From Rehmannia glutinosa (taxonomy: Eukaryota; Streptophyta; Magnoliopsida; Lamiales; Orobanchaceae): a stretch of DNA of 64,000 nt. The stretch spans positions 24,408,653 through 24,472,652 of the forward strand of contig CM071935.1 in NCBI GenBank assembly GCA_016081115.2, in the 5' to 3' direction. Position numbers and translations under genes: made by a program. Numbering within the stretch: the first letter of the stretch is position 1; each line of letters begins with the position of its first letter. Shown one piece after another: positions 1 through 11,535 of this stretch. Below the pieces are notes generated by a model that saw only the letters and a program-made list of their open reading frames with translations, made no database searches and was not told the origin of the DNA.

Positions 1-3000
1 GGCGAATTCGGCATCCATATCAATTTTTAGATTACTTGTAAAGCTAGCAGACCAGAAAAAGAGAAAAAGGATAAGAAAATATTGTTACTAATAAAGAACA
101 GCAGAGTAATTCTTTCTACCTGGCATGCAATACTTACCAGTCTAGCTTTGAATTCACATCCAGTGAAAATGTAGACTCAATTGGTGTCATTGCCTCCTCA
201 GCAGTCTGTTCACAGTTGCAGGCAAATAAGTGCGATAAGGAAAAAGTAGAGGAAAGATGCTGTTATAACATTACAACATTAAGATCATTATGATCTAGAA
301 GGTGTAGCCATGGACTTCAAAATATTCTACTCACAGTTGCAGTGCAAATTTATGGGTTTTGGGTTTCTTTTCTTCCACTTGCATAAGCACTTTTTGAAAA
401 AATCCATATTAAAAAGTCCATCCCATAAATGCACTTTCATTTCAGAAGTGCTTCCGAACATGCACGAAAAAAACTCTACTACAAAGAACATGGATAAAAA
501 CTCATCCAATACGCTAATGAAGATTCCAATACTAGGGTCAAAGATGTTGGAATCAGTCCTCTGATAGTCTCTATTACTTTTAACCCAATGTAAACTGGAA
601 GTTTGGCGAGAGAAAATAAAAAAGATGTAAATCCAATTTCCCACATTGAAACTGTTTACATCAAAGAGAAAGTAAACAATTATTTTCTTTTATTTTATAT
701 TTTTATCTTTAATACGAAAATAGAAAAGGACTATCAAAGTCAAAGTGTTAAACCTGCTAACTTTATTACATACCTTCTCCGTCAAATCTAGTGCTCCACT
801 AATAATTGTTGTCTCATCATGAGTGAGTTCCCCGCCTTTGCCAGCCTAAATACAAAAAATGACAGCTCAATGCCATTGAAAATACAATTCCACCAGCAGA
901 TGAAACTTTCAGTTTTAGCATACATATAAAGGATTGTAAAGTACAATCTAAAAATATGAGGAGCCGATTGCAAAAGAAAGCCAAAAAATAGAAAAAGAAA
1001 ATGAAAAATGTTTGGAGGTATTATTACCTCCTGGCTGTGGATAGAAACAAGAGCCTTCAGTTGAGCTCGTCTAAATAGTGCCTCATTATGTCCCAGAACA
1101 CAATCCAGTATCTGAATTCATAAATTAACTAAATTACTTAACTAAAGTTGAAACTAGTGGAGCTCCCAAGTAGATGGATTACATTCAAACTTTTGAAGAG
1201 GTTGGACAAATTATTTACAGAAGCATGGTTGAAGGTAAATTTTTCTCTTAGAACCCATAAAGAAATGCTAAAACTTATATATCCTGATATACTGAAAAGC
1301 AGAAGTTACTACTTAATCTAGACTTGAAAATAAAAGGGCCATAAGATACACAAGAATCTTAATGGGCATAAACTGATAATTCTAATTACTTGCGTTTGAC
1401 AATAAACAGTAGAACACTTGAATCCTAATACCATATTTCCTCAAATTTGTCTCCCAAGATAAATTCCAGCCACGTATAAATTAAATATATTATTGAACAT
1501 ACATATATGTGTATTATGTTGTTCCTTGAGGAAAAATTACAATTCATTGAATTCAGATTGCCGCTTTAGGTTCTTAGGGTCTATGCTCAAACATGCAATT
1601 AGTTTTCGGGATATTGGCAAGACTATAGCCAATCGAATCTACAGTAATATGTAAGAACTTTTCCGCATTGGTTATGACAAATTACCTTGCCAATAGGGTA
1701 AGCAATTGGATAGCAAATGATCATCAGAATACGAACAAGCCACACAAAATTAGCACCTACAGCAAGTCCATATCGGGTGCATATTGCTTGTGGGATTACC
1801 TGACAACATAGAATCATAAGAGAATGAACTACTTGAATGAAAGGAAACACAAAAAGAGAAAAATTATGTCTTAAGTTATACCTCTCCAAATGCTAAAACA
1901 AAAGTCACTGATAGTATAATCGCAACATATTGATTGAAAAGCTTATCTAGGTAAATCGGAAGTGCCTGCAAGATGCAAAATGATTGGAAACTAGAACTTC
2001 AGCATGGTTGTTCGATAAAATATGCAATATAAATTTAATGATGAGTATCCAAAAGAATGTTTAACCATGTACAAGGTATGCAACTCTGCTCATTTTTTTG
2101 GGCTTCCTCCATAACTCACAAACATATTTATTCAAACCAATTAACATAAAAATATTTTACCTCCATTGCCGCAGCGTTACATAAAAGTAATGTCACAAGA
2201 AGCTGGTGCTGCTTCTGAACCACTGGAAGTATCGCAGCTGAAAACAATTGACTTACAATCAAATTGAAGGACAAATGAGGAAGCGAACCACTTCTCACAA
2301 ACCACAAGCTCAAAGAGAAAATAATTAACTCCTGGCAAAAGCAAATTAGTTTATTGAAAATCAACCTCAATATTAACCCACCCACTACAACCAAGCTCGT
2401 ATGGAATTATAAATCCACATCAGCTCAGATGAATATTCCACGGCTATAATCTAACCCATTTGTCATTCTGCCAATGTTAGTACCAATTATAGCAAAAAAT
2501 GGCGATGCTAAAAGTCAAGTGTAATTTCTGCAGTTGACGACATTGACATTCAGTGTTTACTTTTGATTGAAAATTTCATCTCTACCCTATTATCATGACA
2601 ATCAAAACTGTTGGCGCCACTACCAATAACAATAATGGTAACGGCAATAACAGCGATGATGACAATTGCAACTCCGGAAAAACGACAATAATAACATTTA
2701 CAATTACATCCAAAGCGTCTTAAAAAAAAAAAAAATGAAACTTCACAACAGTCTAGTATACATTGTATAACCAAAGACTCTACACTAGAGTATGTATGTA
2801 TCACTATATCAATAAATAAATTGTATATTTTCCAAAACTACAAAAATACTATTTGATTTAAATATAATGAACTTCCACTTCTTAATTTCATCCATTTATC
2901 TCTTTAGTTTTTCTTGAACTTGGAAAATATCTTTTCAATTTTAGTTTAAGTTCAATTCAGTTACCTTATTCATTTAAAAGTGGGCCAACTAGATATTGCA

Positions 3001-4188
3001 TATACAGAAATAGGAACAATACATAAAGTCATGTGGTTAAAACACTAACCCAAATTAACTATCACACTAGTACCAACAGGTGCACACAATTTGGATTATT
3101 ATATTACTGTTTTCCCCCAAATATGAGAGGCTTTAGCAACAATTTGAAAAGATAATACACAGACAGGTATGGGGACAGTGATTACATAAACTATAATTCA
3201 AGAAAACTGGAGTGACTTTATCTTATTATTTATTCCATATTTATCTGATGAACCTTAACTCTAATCCAAGCCACCGAGTATAAAGCACCAAAACATAAAC
3301 AAAATCAGCACCACTTTCATATTAATATCACCATTCAACCAAAACCAATAAAATTTGTAGTCTCTAAAACGTATAGCTGATAAAACGAATTTACTTAATC
3401 AGCCTCTCAAATTACGAAACGAACAACTTAAATCTAATCAATTTACCGTGCAATCTATCTATTCGCAGTACTAACAAGAAAAGAAACAGTAACATAAATA
3501 AAAATGAGATGAAAGAAATATAAATTATGAACAACAGCAATTCAAGATTACTTATTTAATATTTGCTCCTAATTGAGAAAAATTCATTGTTATCTAGTTT
3601 CACCAGAAAACAAACGAAAACTACATCTTTTCCAATTCAAACCACAAAACTACAACAGCTGATGCATAACTAGAAGTACAAATTCACATCATCTCAGATT
3701 AATAAGCGGTAATCCTAACCCAAAGCATTCTTTGCACAACCTATAAATTCCAATTTTTTTTTTTAAATCAATCACATCCTATAATCATCAATCTAAAGCG
3801 AACCCCAGCTATCTCAGCATCACTAATCACTAAGCAAACAAAACAACATCAAATTTCCCGTATCACGTTAACATAAAATTCAAACCAGAGGCAATAACAA
3901 AAATTAAACTTTCTGCTATGATGGGGATAGTGTGCCGACAAGCCTGTTTTTTTCGGTCGGAGTGCCGCTCCGCTCGAGGATCTCAAGGTCGACGAGGCCC
4001 AAAGACATGAGGCCCAATGTCAGACCCGACATTATCCCCGCGAATAGAACCAACACGCACGATATACCCGCGTAAACGAACCACCACACAGTTCCGAACT
4101 CTATCTCCGCGCCAAGCAATCCGCCGCCTCCGCCTCCGCTGTTCCAGATCGCAGTCGACAACAGCGCGGCCGCATTTATCAGGTGCAT
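1..4188 (-). CDS. DUF21/CBS-domain membrane protein (CNNM/CorC-like), 5' part, spliced, continues past left edge
   Basis: Minus-strand gene; seven coding exons are readable: about 3936-4188, then 2161-2237, 1882-1965, 1686-1799, 1028-1111, 774-845 and 138-205. The start is chosen at ATG 4186-4188 (MHLINA...), the usual N-terminus of plant DUF21 proteins. An in-frame ATG at 4231-4233 would add 15 residues. Exon 1 holds a transmembrane helix with the LFAGIMSGLTLGLMSLGL signature. Later exons give PVVQKQHQLLVTLLLCNA, VIPQAICTRYGLAVGAN and GELTHDETTIISGALDLTEK, ending in EEAMTPIESTF at the start of the CBS region. Exons 2-7 have AG acceptors, GT donors and consistent phases. Exon 1 has no in-phase GT donor; the only in-phase candidate is a GC at 3935-3934. 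The family is thought to act in membrane Mg2+ or other divalent-cation handling. The CBS pair and C-terminus lie beyond base 1. The exons show no stops or frameshifts. Confidence 0.9.
206..773 (-). other. Intron of the DUF21-domain gene
   Basis: Intron between the GELTHDE exon (donor GT at 773-772) and the AMTPIE exon (acceptor AG at 207-206). It is AT-rich. The short reading frames inside it on both strands have no recognisable protein signature. Confidence 0.8.
2238..3935 (-). other. Large first intron of the DUF21-domain gene
   Basis: About 1.7 kb of AT-rich sequence between coding exons 1 and 2. It includes an A13 run near 2723 and a T-rich run near 3755. The acceptor TTTTCAG at 2238-2244 is clear. 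The donor side is ambiguous (see exon 1). I see no gene inside it. Confidence 0.65.
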
Positions 4189-4876
4189 GATTGTTCCTTC
4201 GCCACAGTCCTCAAATTTCTCCTCCACTTTCAAGCTTTGCTAGTTTGCTCTCTGTATTATGATAGTGTGTGAGCTGCAGATGTGTGACTGTTGGTTTTGA
4301 TTTAGAAAAATGTAACATTTCGGGAGTGTTCTCAATTATATTTCAAAATCAGGGGCCAATGTTTTTTTTTTTTTTTTTTTTTTGAGGGAAAGGGGGCCAA
4401 TGTTTGAGTAGTAGTTAATTTGGTGAAATAATAATTGTGTCGGCGTAAACAAATTGAATAGAATCAAATATACTAGTTTGCTATTTTGTTGACCGAATGA
4501 AATTCAAACGAATTTTAGTTGAATTAAAAAAAAATTAATCGAGCTTTAATGAATTAACATTTTAACACATAATTATTATTTTTTGATATTCGAGTCAAGT
4601 TTGATCTGAACATTACATCTTATCGATGATATATTGATTTAACCAAGCAAATCAGTATACCTGAAGGCTCTCTTTGGAGTCGTGTGACAGGTCACTTCTG
4701 ACATTTTAAGTGGGTGACGACAAAACAGAACACATGTTAGGCTAGTTGGGATGACCTCTAGCTAAGCCATCCGATCTTAAGTCTATTCGGTCGTGTGGTC
4801 ATAAGTATGAACAATAAAGCAATTAATGTGAACAATAAAAAATTACCCTTTGGAATGTGTGTCTGACTATTTATAA
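4189..4876. other. Upstream region of the DUF21-domain gene
   Basis: Noncoding, AT-rich stretch that should hold the 5' UTR and promoter of the minus-strand gene. The only structured feature is a T22 run between direct repeats (separate entry). No clear TATA box was identified. Confidence 0.4.
4352..4405 (-). repeat. Poly(T) tract bracketed by a 13-bp direct repeat
   Basis: GGGGCCAATGTTT occurs at 4352-4364 and again at 4393-4405, with about 22 T residues plus a short purine stretch between them. A homopolymer A tail on the minus strand between short direct repeats resembles a minimal target-primed insertion. Slippage in a T-run followed by duplication would look the same. Confidence 0.45.
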
Positions 4877-5280
4877 CACTACAAGAAATTATTTTTTTAC
4901 CAACAAAAAATACCGACGGAATTAATGTGTCGCTTTGTTCACCGACGATTACCGAAGCCAGATTACCAACGGATACACATTTACAAAAATACCGAAGCGA
5001 AACACGGACGGATCACCGCGTAATATAACGATGGACAATAGTCTCTCGTTAATCAAGGTAAAATTCCCGAGAAAATTCTCTTTTTGCCAAATTTCCCGAC
5101 AGATCCGTGGAATACCGACCAAATATTTACTGGACGGAAATATCCATCGTTATTTACCCAGGACATTTTCTATCGGCAATTGTTGATGGATATATCCGTC
5201 GTTATCAACGACGAATTTTGTTAGGTAATTACCGACGGATTCTTAGAGAGATTAGCGACGGACTTTGATAAAAAAATAAA
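4877..5280 (+). mobile_element. CACTA (En/Spm-type) transposon left terminus, truncated
   Basis: Starts with CACTACAAGAAATT at 4877, the canonical plant CACTA terminus. It is followed by many copies of a subterminal motif of the form ACCGACGGA or its complement, for example near 4911, 4940, 5160, 5232 and 5262. No matching right end is found nearby. The element stops at about 5280 and is followed by copia-derived sequence. No transposase is visible. Confidence 0.7.
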
Positions 5281-5324
5281 AAAATAAAATATTAAACTAA
5301 TAATAGTAAGACCAAACTAAAATG

Positions 5325-6455
5325 TGAATTCATTCTAGATTATAATGAATTGAGTAGAATCAAATACAATCTGTGCCAAATGATCGACTTTAAGAGGTTG
5401 CCATCTATCCGTGCCATAATCATAATTCACTTTGGCAAATTGCTTGTGGGCTTTAGGTTCATACAAATTGTCTCTTTTGTCTGTATGCTGTGTGTGTTTT
5501 AGCAATTGCTTTCTTTGGGTAGTTGTGATATTTACGAGTGTAGTGCTTGGGTGAATATGTGTCTTGATGATAGCTCTTTTGCCTTTGGAATGACCTTTCT
5601 TTGAGTTAGTCTTTGCCATTTAAAGCTTATATTCCATGAGTCTTTGATATTTCACATTATTCCAATCAGCTTGGCTTGGGTAATTTCTACCATTCCCATC
5701 ATGTGTGTTCCTTTGAAAGAGCTTCTGGGGATTCTGGTAGCTCTGTTTCTTCTTCACAGAGTACTTCCTGTTTAGAGCTTGCTGAGGAACTCTGATGGAT
5801 TTCTTCTCAGTTGTCCTCTCAGCATACTCAACTGCTGTTTTCCTTTTCCTTTATATCCAAGGCCAGTTTGTTTATGATTGTGCTTTGGAGTGAATGTGGG
5901 TGCAACATTTGGTGTCTTGGGTTTTGAGATGCTTCATTACTTGAAGAACCTTTTTCCAAGATCACTGAGGAGTTTGACTGTGCACAAAGGAATTGAATCA
6001 TATGCCTGCCTTGTCTCCACACTCCTTTTGGCTCATAATAAGGTCATCCAATGATTTAGATGCCATAGTGAATGAAGCAATCACATTTTTGAGATCATTT
6101 TCCCTCTTTTCTATAGCAGCTATCTCTGCTATTAGTTTGGCATTCTCATCCTTCAGCTCTTTATTCTCATCAGCTATGTGACTTAGGGTACTCAGCTCCT
6201 TAGTCAGCAGTGAGTTTTGGCATTTGAGCTTGTGTGTGTGAGGATTTAATGTGCTCAAAGTCTTTCATCATTTTGCCTAATGAATCATGAAGATCAGTGG
6301 GTGATGAAGTGTGTGTGTCACAATCACTATCACTTGAGTCTGAGTGAGATGAGTTAAAATGTACCTCATCTTCTTGGTTAGGTTGATCTTGTTCTTTAGC
6401 CATTAGACAGAGCAATGCTTCTTCAGAAGAGTCACTCGAGTAGTCAGCTTCACTA
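5325..6455 (-). pseudogene. Copia element E4: gag-to-protease linker fragment (minus)
   Basis: Reading 6455 to 5325 gives the same protein stretch as plus-strand E1 at about 16400-17480 and E3 at about 54940-56010: an acidic start with MAKEQDQPNQEDEVH, a coiled-coil-like ELKDENAKLIAEIAAIEKRE segment, a K/Q-rich segment, and a tail with YDYGTDRWQPL just before where the protease should begin. It lies between the gag zinc knuckle and protease in this element family and has no known enzymatic role. Frameshifts split it into pieces at 5335-5619, 5828-6022, 5998-6258 and 6200-6450. It ends abruptly at both sides and belongs to the rearranged copy E4. Confidence 0.75.
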
Positions 6456-6996
6456 CTCTCGAGTAGTCCTTTATACCCAAATCTTATGGATGAGACAACA
6501 GCTGGGAGACTTTGAAATTGAAGAAAAAGAGATTCCAATTATGTGTGATAACACAAGTGCTATTGCAATCACTCAGAATCTTGTGCTAAATTCACGAACA
6601 AAGCACATTGATGTCAGATATCATTTCATAAGAGATCATGTTGAACAGAAAGACATCACTTTGGAGTACATCTCAACTGATAAACAGTTAGCTGACATAT
6701 TCACAAAGCCATTATGTGAATCAAAATTTGAAGAACTCAAGCATGAGCTAGGGTTAATTGAGCTGAGTTGACACTCAGAAGACTCAATGAGGAGAGATGA
6801 AACACGATAAGATGAAAACAGAGCAGATCTTATAAATCAGCCAAGTGAATCAGCCGTATCGGAAAGACAGCTGTATCGAGTTAGCAGACAGTTGAGTCAC
6901 TATATGAATAAAGGGAAGAAGAGCCGAGTAAGTTAAGGAGTAAGGTGAGTCATTTATGAGCTAAGTGACAAAAGTCCATCTACTCGAGTGACTCGA
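6456..6996 (+). pseudogene. Copia element E4: RNase H end of pol, inverted relative to its flanks
   Basis: An open frame at about 6460-6771 matches the C-terminal RNase H region of E1 (20420-20717) and E3 (58740-59035). It contains ILWMRQQL, CDNTSAIAITQN, HIDVRYHFIRDHV and QLADIFTKPL and ends at a stop after GLIELS. It continues into the same post-pol noncoding sequence as E1 up to about 6975. It is plus-strand, while sequence on both sides (5325-6455 and 6997-8523) is minus-strand E4, so this is an internal inversion or a junction of two copies. This segment has fewer frameshifts than the matching parts of E1 and E3. Confidence 0.8.
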
Positions 6997-8523
6997 AGAA
7001 GGGGGTTGAATAAACCTTACCAACTTTTCGATTTTAGTCCTTTTAAAATAACGGAGTTAATTTCACAAAATATGTCCTAGAGGGACAATGACTAAGTTAA
7101 TTAACCGCGAGTTAGCCACTCAACAGACTCGATTGAGCTGTTGATAGAATAACTCATCTGTTTAGTCTAAATCTTAACTTGGCTGTGATGAGATTTTCAG
7201 CGGAAAACTTAACACCCTTGAATTTGGTTTAAGTTTGTTTTAACACTTGATTTTAGCACTTTGTAAATTATCAGTTGGATAGCAAATTATCAGCAGATAT
7301 AAAATGATATGCAGAAATAAAATGCAGAAATGTAAATGACACAATAATTTTTATAGAGGTTCGAGGATGGGGTAATTCTTCTACTCCTCTCTTCTCCAAC
7401 TCCTAGAGGAATCCACTAAGTATTGATCAGAGTACAAAGTGGTTATCACCCAGGATACAAGTCTTGATCACACAAAGTTGATCCTTTGGGACTCGGTCTG
7501 GATATGCCTTGATCACACAAAGTGGCTTCTCGTCCGACTCAGCTTCTTCACAGGGCAACTGCCTTGCTACTTCAGCTCACTTGCTCAAGCTTCTTGGATT
7601 TGATCAAGAAGCCCTCCAATAACTTGAGAGTGGTTCGACCTTGAACCTTTCTACAATCCTCCTTGGAATGTAGACCCCTTTGATTCTTCAAAATTTTCCT
7701 CTTCAACAGTTTGAAGTTGTCTTTTCTTCACGACTTGGTGTTGGATTGATTTCCTTCGAAATTTAGGCTTGAGGATTTTTCTTGAATAACTTGAGGATAT
7801 TTTACACGTTAAAGTTTGAATGATTGCTTGAATGCTCGGGTATGCAAGGTAACATTTTCTCAAAGTGATTCATCGATCTTTTATAGTGAACTTTCAAAAA
7901 ATCCCGTTGAAGAGATAGGTTGATTATTCAAAAGTCATTTGTGTTCGTTGGCTTGTCTTGTTGCGATCCTTGATGTTGACATTTCCTCGTATTAAATGAA
8001 TGTTCGACTTTTTCGTCGACACGAGTGCGGTGCATCCCATTGGTTTATTCCTTTTGCACGCTTCCTGGGAAAGCACTTTAAGACATGGCGGCATGGAAGT
8101 ATTACTTGTTTAGGTAATATTCTTGACTTACGTATAAATCGATTCTTTTGGTTATCTTGACTTGACCGCAATTCTCTAACTTCCCCAGGTGATTTCGAGT
8201 TAGCTTCCAATCAATGGATGACTCATCCGTCACTTCAACTTGAGACTTGGCGTATTGAGTTGACTTGACTCGACCCTTCACACAGATTGTACCCTAGCTT
8301 ACTCCTTGATCGAGTTCTTGACTTCTCCTCCTCGCCATACTCACTGTTTCACAAAATGAGTCTTCATTTCGATCTTGATTGCTTCTTGTATATCCAGCAT
8401 AGTGACTTGACTCACTCGTAAATGAATCTATTTCAATACGAATACAAGGAAAATGGGGTGCCAACTTTCTAGTCTAAGTTTTACATGGCATTCATCAAAA
8501 TCTAAACAATAAATTTCCCAACA
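6997..8523 (-). repeat. Copia E4 LTR, minus orientation
   Basis: The reverse complement begins TGTTGGGAAATTTATTG at 8523 and runs colinearly with the E1 and E3 LTRs to CCCCCTTCT at about 6997, about 30 bp short of the full LTR end seen at 15105 and 53655. The LTR TATA box reads as ATAAAAG in reverse complement at about 7878-7885. No primer-binding site follows it; the inverted RNase H segment does. Its TG end abuts coding sequence of a Ulp1-type gene at 8524. Confidence 0.85.
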
Positions 8524-11131
8524 TTCCGTCCTTTCATTTATTGAAAGTTCTTCACAACTTCATCAATGTACTCATGAAGTTTGGCATTGGAGAAGAATTC
8601 ATCGTCCAGTGAAGATGAAGGGTCTGCTTCTTTGATCTGCATTTCCAGACGCAATCGTTCCATGTGGAAATGGGTTATAACTTCCATGTCCCTTTTGAGC
8701 AACAAGTATACTTTATCGACACCCTGCAAGAAAAAAATGACAGTTTTTCGATCACTTGCTGCAATATAAAAAGTGATACTTTTTAACTAAAAAGGATACT
8801 TTTATGCTAAAGAAATGATACTTTTTAGCATAGAAAATAATAATATCTAACAATGAAACATATTACTTTTTCAAAAATAAATAATATTTTTTCAAATAAA
8901 AATGATACTTTTTAATAGTAAACTGATACTTGAACATACTTACATCTTTTGCCTGACTTTCAACCTCGACATTGGTTGGGTAGCCCGAGGGTATTTCAAA
9001 CTGGATCAACCTTGAAGATTGATCATCTTTCCCTGCTTTCTCAATCCCAGATCTCTCCCCTTTTTTTCTTGCCTCCAAATCGGCCTTTTCCCAACATCAA
9101 GGTTCTCTCCAACGTTCTTTCCATCCCCACCTTTCTCCAGATCACCTTTCTCAGCATTTTTCAAATTAACGCTACCAGAAATAGGATAGATGTTTTCAAC
9201 ATCACCCTGACCAAAATCACCAGCCTTTTTCTCATCTTTCACTCTTTTTCATATATTCTCCGTCATCCAATGTTGAACAAGCGGCAGCTCCGAAGGTTCA
9301 GATTTACCTTGCCATTTAATACGATGAAAGTATATGATTTGCAAGGCGAAAAGGTAGCCACTTATGTGTGTTTTGTACTTCTTGTTAAACTTGTCCACTG
9401 ATCTACACAACCTATTCAACACTAACGGACACCAGTCGAGATGTTGGATTGCATCTACATCAATTATAGATTTAAAACATGAAACATCCACAGTGCGATT
9501 CGCACTTGGTGTCAAAAGTGTTGATAGGCTATATAACACAAAAAGCCTTTTGAAATAATCCCCCCTTCCTTATAGACATTCATCAATTTTTGTTTCAAAA
9601 ACCCAACTGTCGAACTCCCATCAATACCCACCCTATTCTTAAACTCGATAACTTCATCCATACTTTCACCCATCCTATAAACTACTACGTCCTTATTGTT
9701 CCTTGACAACAAAAAGTCATCACATATGTCATCGGCAATTATGACAAACCTTCTCATATCATCAACGCTGAGCATCTGGCTCGCCCCGTAGAATCTCTTG
9801 ACCAGCCACAGCAACATTTGAGCAGGTAGTTGTTTCACTTGCAATTTCAACAATTTCCCAAAGCTGATGCTCTCGATATCCTCCCTCCGTCTATCAAAAT
9901 CCTTAACTATATCAAAAAGACCTTGAGGTGCATTGCAGAGAAAACTACTTTTTGCAAGAAATATAATGCCATATTAGTACTGATATAAAAACATGATATA
10001 AAAACCGATACTTTTAAGGCCATTTCTGATACTTAAAAACATAAAAATGATACTTTTAAGGCAATTCCAAATGGACTAATACAAGGCGATGGTTGATACT
10101 AAAAGAAATAGGACAAAAGTGCACAAACCTCTTAGTATCTTCCTCGATAGCTTGATTTTCTTTTGGGGACTTTTAGAATCCTGCTTTCCAATTTTCTCCC
10201 CAAAGATTTACGCTTTGCGACAACCTTCGAGGTTTAACTACATCAAGCTTTCTAGGTTTGTCTTCAGCAATTTCCTTCGCTGCAATATCTTCCTCTACAT
10301 CAACATTATCCTTAGCCTCTTGAGTCTCTTCGACAACATTTCCTTCTTCCGAAGGTTTTTCGACAACATCCCCTTGACCATCAACAACCTTATCTTCATC
10401 CTTTTCAATCTCTTCGCAACGCTTCCGGATTTTGCAACGCTTTCGATTCTCGCAACCAAATCACGACAACTAACATCTCCTTTCATCGGGCTTTCTCCTA
10501 TCATGCCTTCTTCCGGGCTCCTTATACCCCTTCCCTTCCCCCTTCGCCTTCCTCTCCCTCTCCGTATCAACAATTTCTCCCGACCCACCTACAAATATGC
10601 AAAATGCTGATACTTTATATCAACAAAAACACACATAATTTAAAGAAAAAATCAAAACTCAATTACGATACTTTTCAAGAAATTTGAGATACTTTTAGTT
10701 CCATTTAACAATAAACAAACAAAAAATAATACAATAGGTTAAAAAAAACACTTATACTTTTGGATACATTTTTGATACTTTTATACAAATTTATGATACT
10801 TTTAAACATCATTGTTCCCCAGAAATTTACAAATAACACCAGAATTTTAACATGAACATAGAAAATCAATATACTATTTTAAAAAACATATTAACATAAA
10901 CAACAAGAAATGAAGACTAACATCTTTATCCTCATTTTTTTCAATGTCTTCAGCAGCGTTTCCTTCGTCTGCCAAATGCTTGTCCACAGCATCCTCTTGA
11001 CTAACATCTTCTTTCTTTGGGCTTTCTCCTATCATGCCTTCTCTCACGCCGCTTCTTCCCTTCCCCTTGCCCTTCCTCTACCACGGATCAACACTTTCTC
11101 GCCAACCATCTACAAATATACGAAACACTGA
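8524..11131 (-). pseudogene. DUF1985/Ulp1-type transposon-associated gene, broken, lacking the protease part
   Basis: Exons recognised on the minus strand: acidic and basic low-complexity exons at about 10910-11131 and 10089-10600, a main exon about 8944-9950, and a last exon 8524-8723. The 8724-8943 intron has clean GT-AG sites. The main exon reads FGKLLKLQVKQLPAQMLLWL, then DMRRFVIIADDICDDFLL, and after a frameshift near 9545 LSTLLTPSANRTVDVSCF and DVDAIQHLDW. This is the N-terminal DUF1985-like region of plant genes whose C-terminus is a Ulp1 (C48) SUMO-protease domain, often carried by Mutator-like elements. An in-frame stop near 9250 and a frameshift near 9075 disable it. The E4 LTR cuts it off at 8523, before any protease domain. 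Function is inferred from family resemblance only. Confidence 0.65.
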
Positions 11132-11535
11132 CACTTTTAAAACACAATTTCAAGCAACATAAACACATATATTTCTGATACTTGGAATAAGACATAAATA
11201 CTTAAACAAACAACTATAATAGTGTACGTTTGCACGTGTGCAAGATATAAACCCACACTTATTATATATTAAACAAAACAAAATTCAAGCAACATAAACA
11301 CATATATCAACAAAAACACGCACAATTTAAAGAAAAAATAAAAACTTCATAAATCACATATATCAATATACAGGCAGAGAGGGCATATGCATGGTACTTT
11401 TAAGTCATTTACTAATACTTTTCAAGCAATTTCAGATACTTTTAGTTCCATTTAACAACAAATGAACAAAAATCCATACACTAGATTAAAAAAACACTGA
11501 TACTTTGGAACCAATATATGATACTTTTATGCGAA
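8770..11535. repeat. Dispersed GATACTTTT motif cluster in introns of the Ulp1-type remnant
   Basis: The 7-mer GATACTT, mostly extended to GATACTTTT(A), occurs on the plus strand at least 15 times: near 8776, 8799, 8818, 8904, 8926, 10002, 10029, 10050, 10607, 10670, 10690, 10780, 10795, 11180, 11430, 11500 and 11518. Nearly all copies are in the noncoding stretches between the minus-strand exons. In the gene's sense this reads AAAAGTATC. It could be a transposon subterminal-type repeat or a sign that intron-exon units were duplicated. Confidence 0.7.
10089..11131. repeat. Two diverged tandem copies of an exon unit
   Basis: The blocks ending near 10600 and near 11125 share ordered matches: GGGCTTTCTCCTATCATGCC at about 10488 and 11019, then CCCTTCC...CCTTCGCC/CTTGCCC...CTTCCTCT, ATCAACA.TTTCTC, and CATCTACAAATAT.C followed by a GATACTTT-type motif. 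The upstream part of each carries a similar acidic-coding stretch on the minus strand. This supports duplication of one exon plus its flanking intron. Confidence 0.6.

Noticed and set aside
310..973. Short open frames on both strands
   Set aside because: They lie inside an intron of the DUF21-domain gene bounded by clear splice sites, and have no protein signature.
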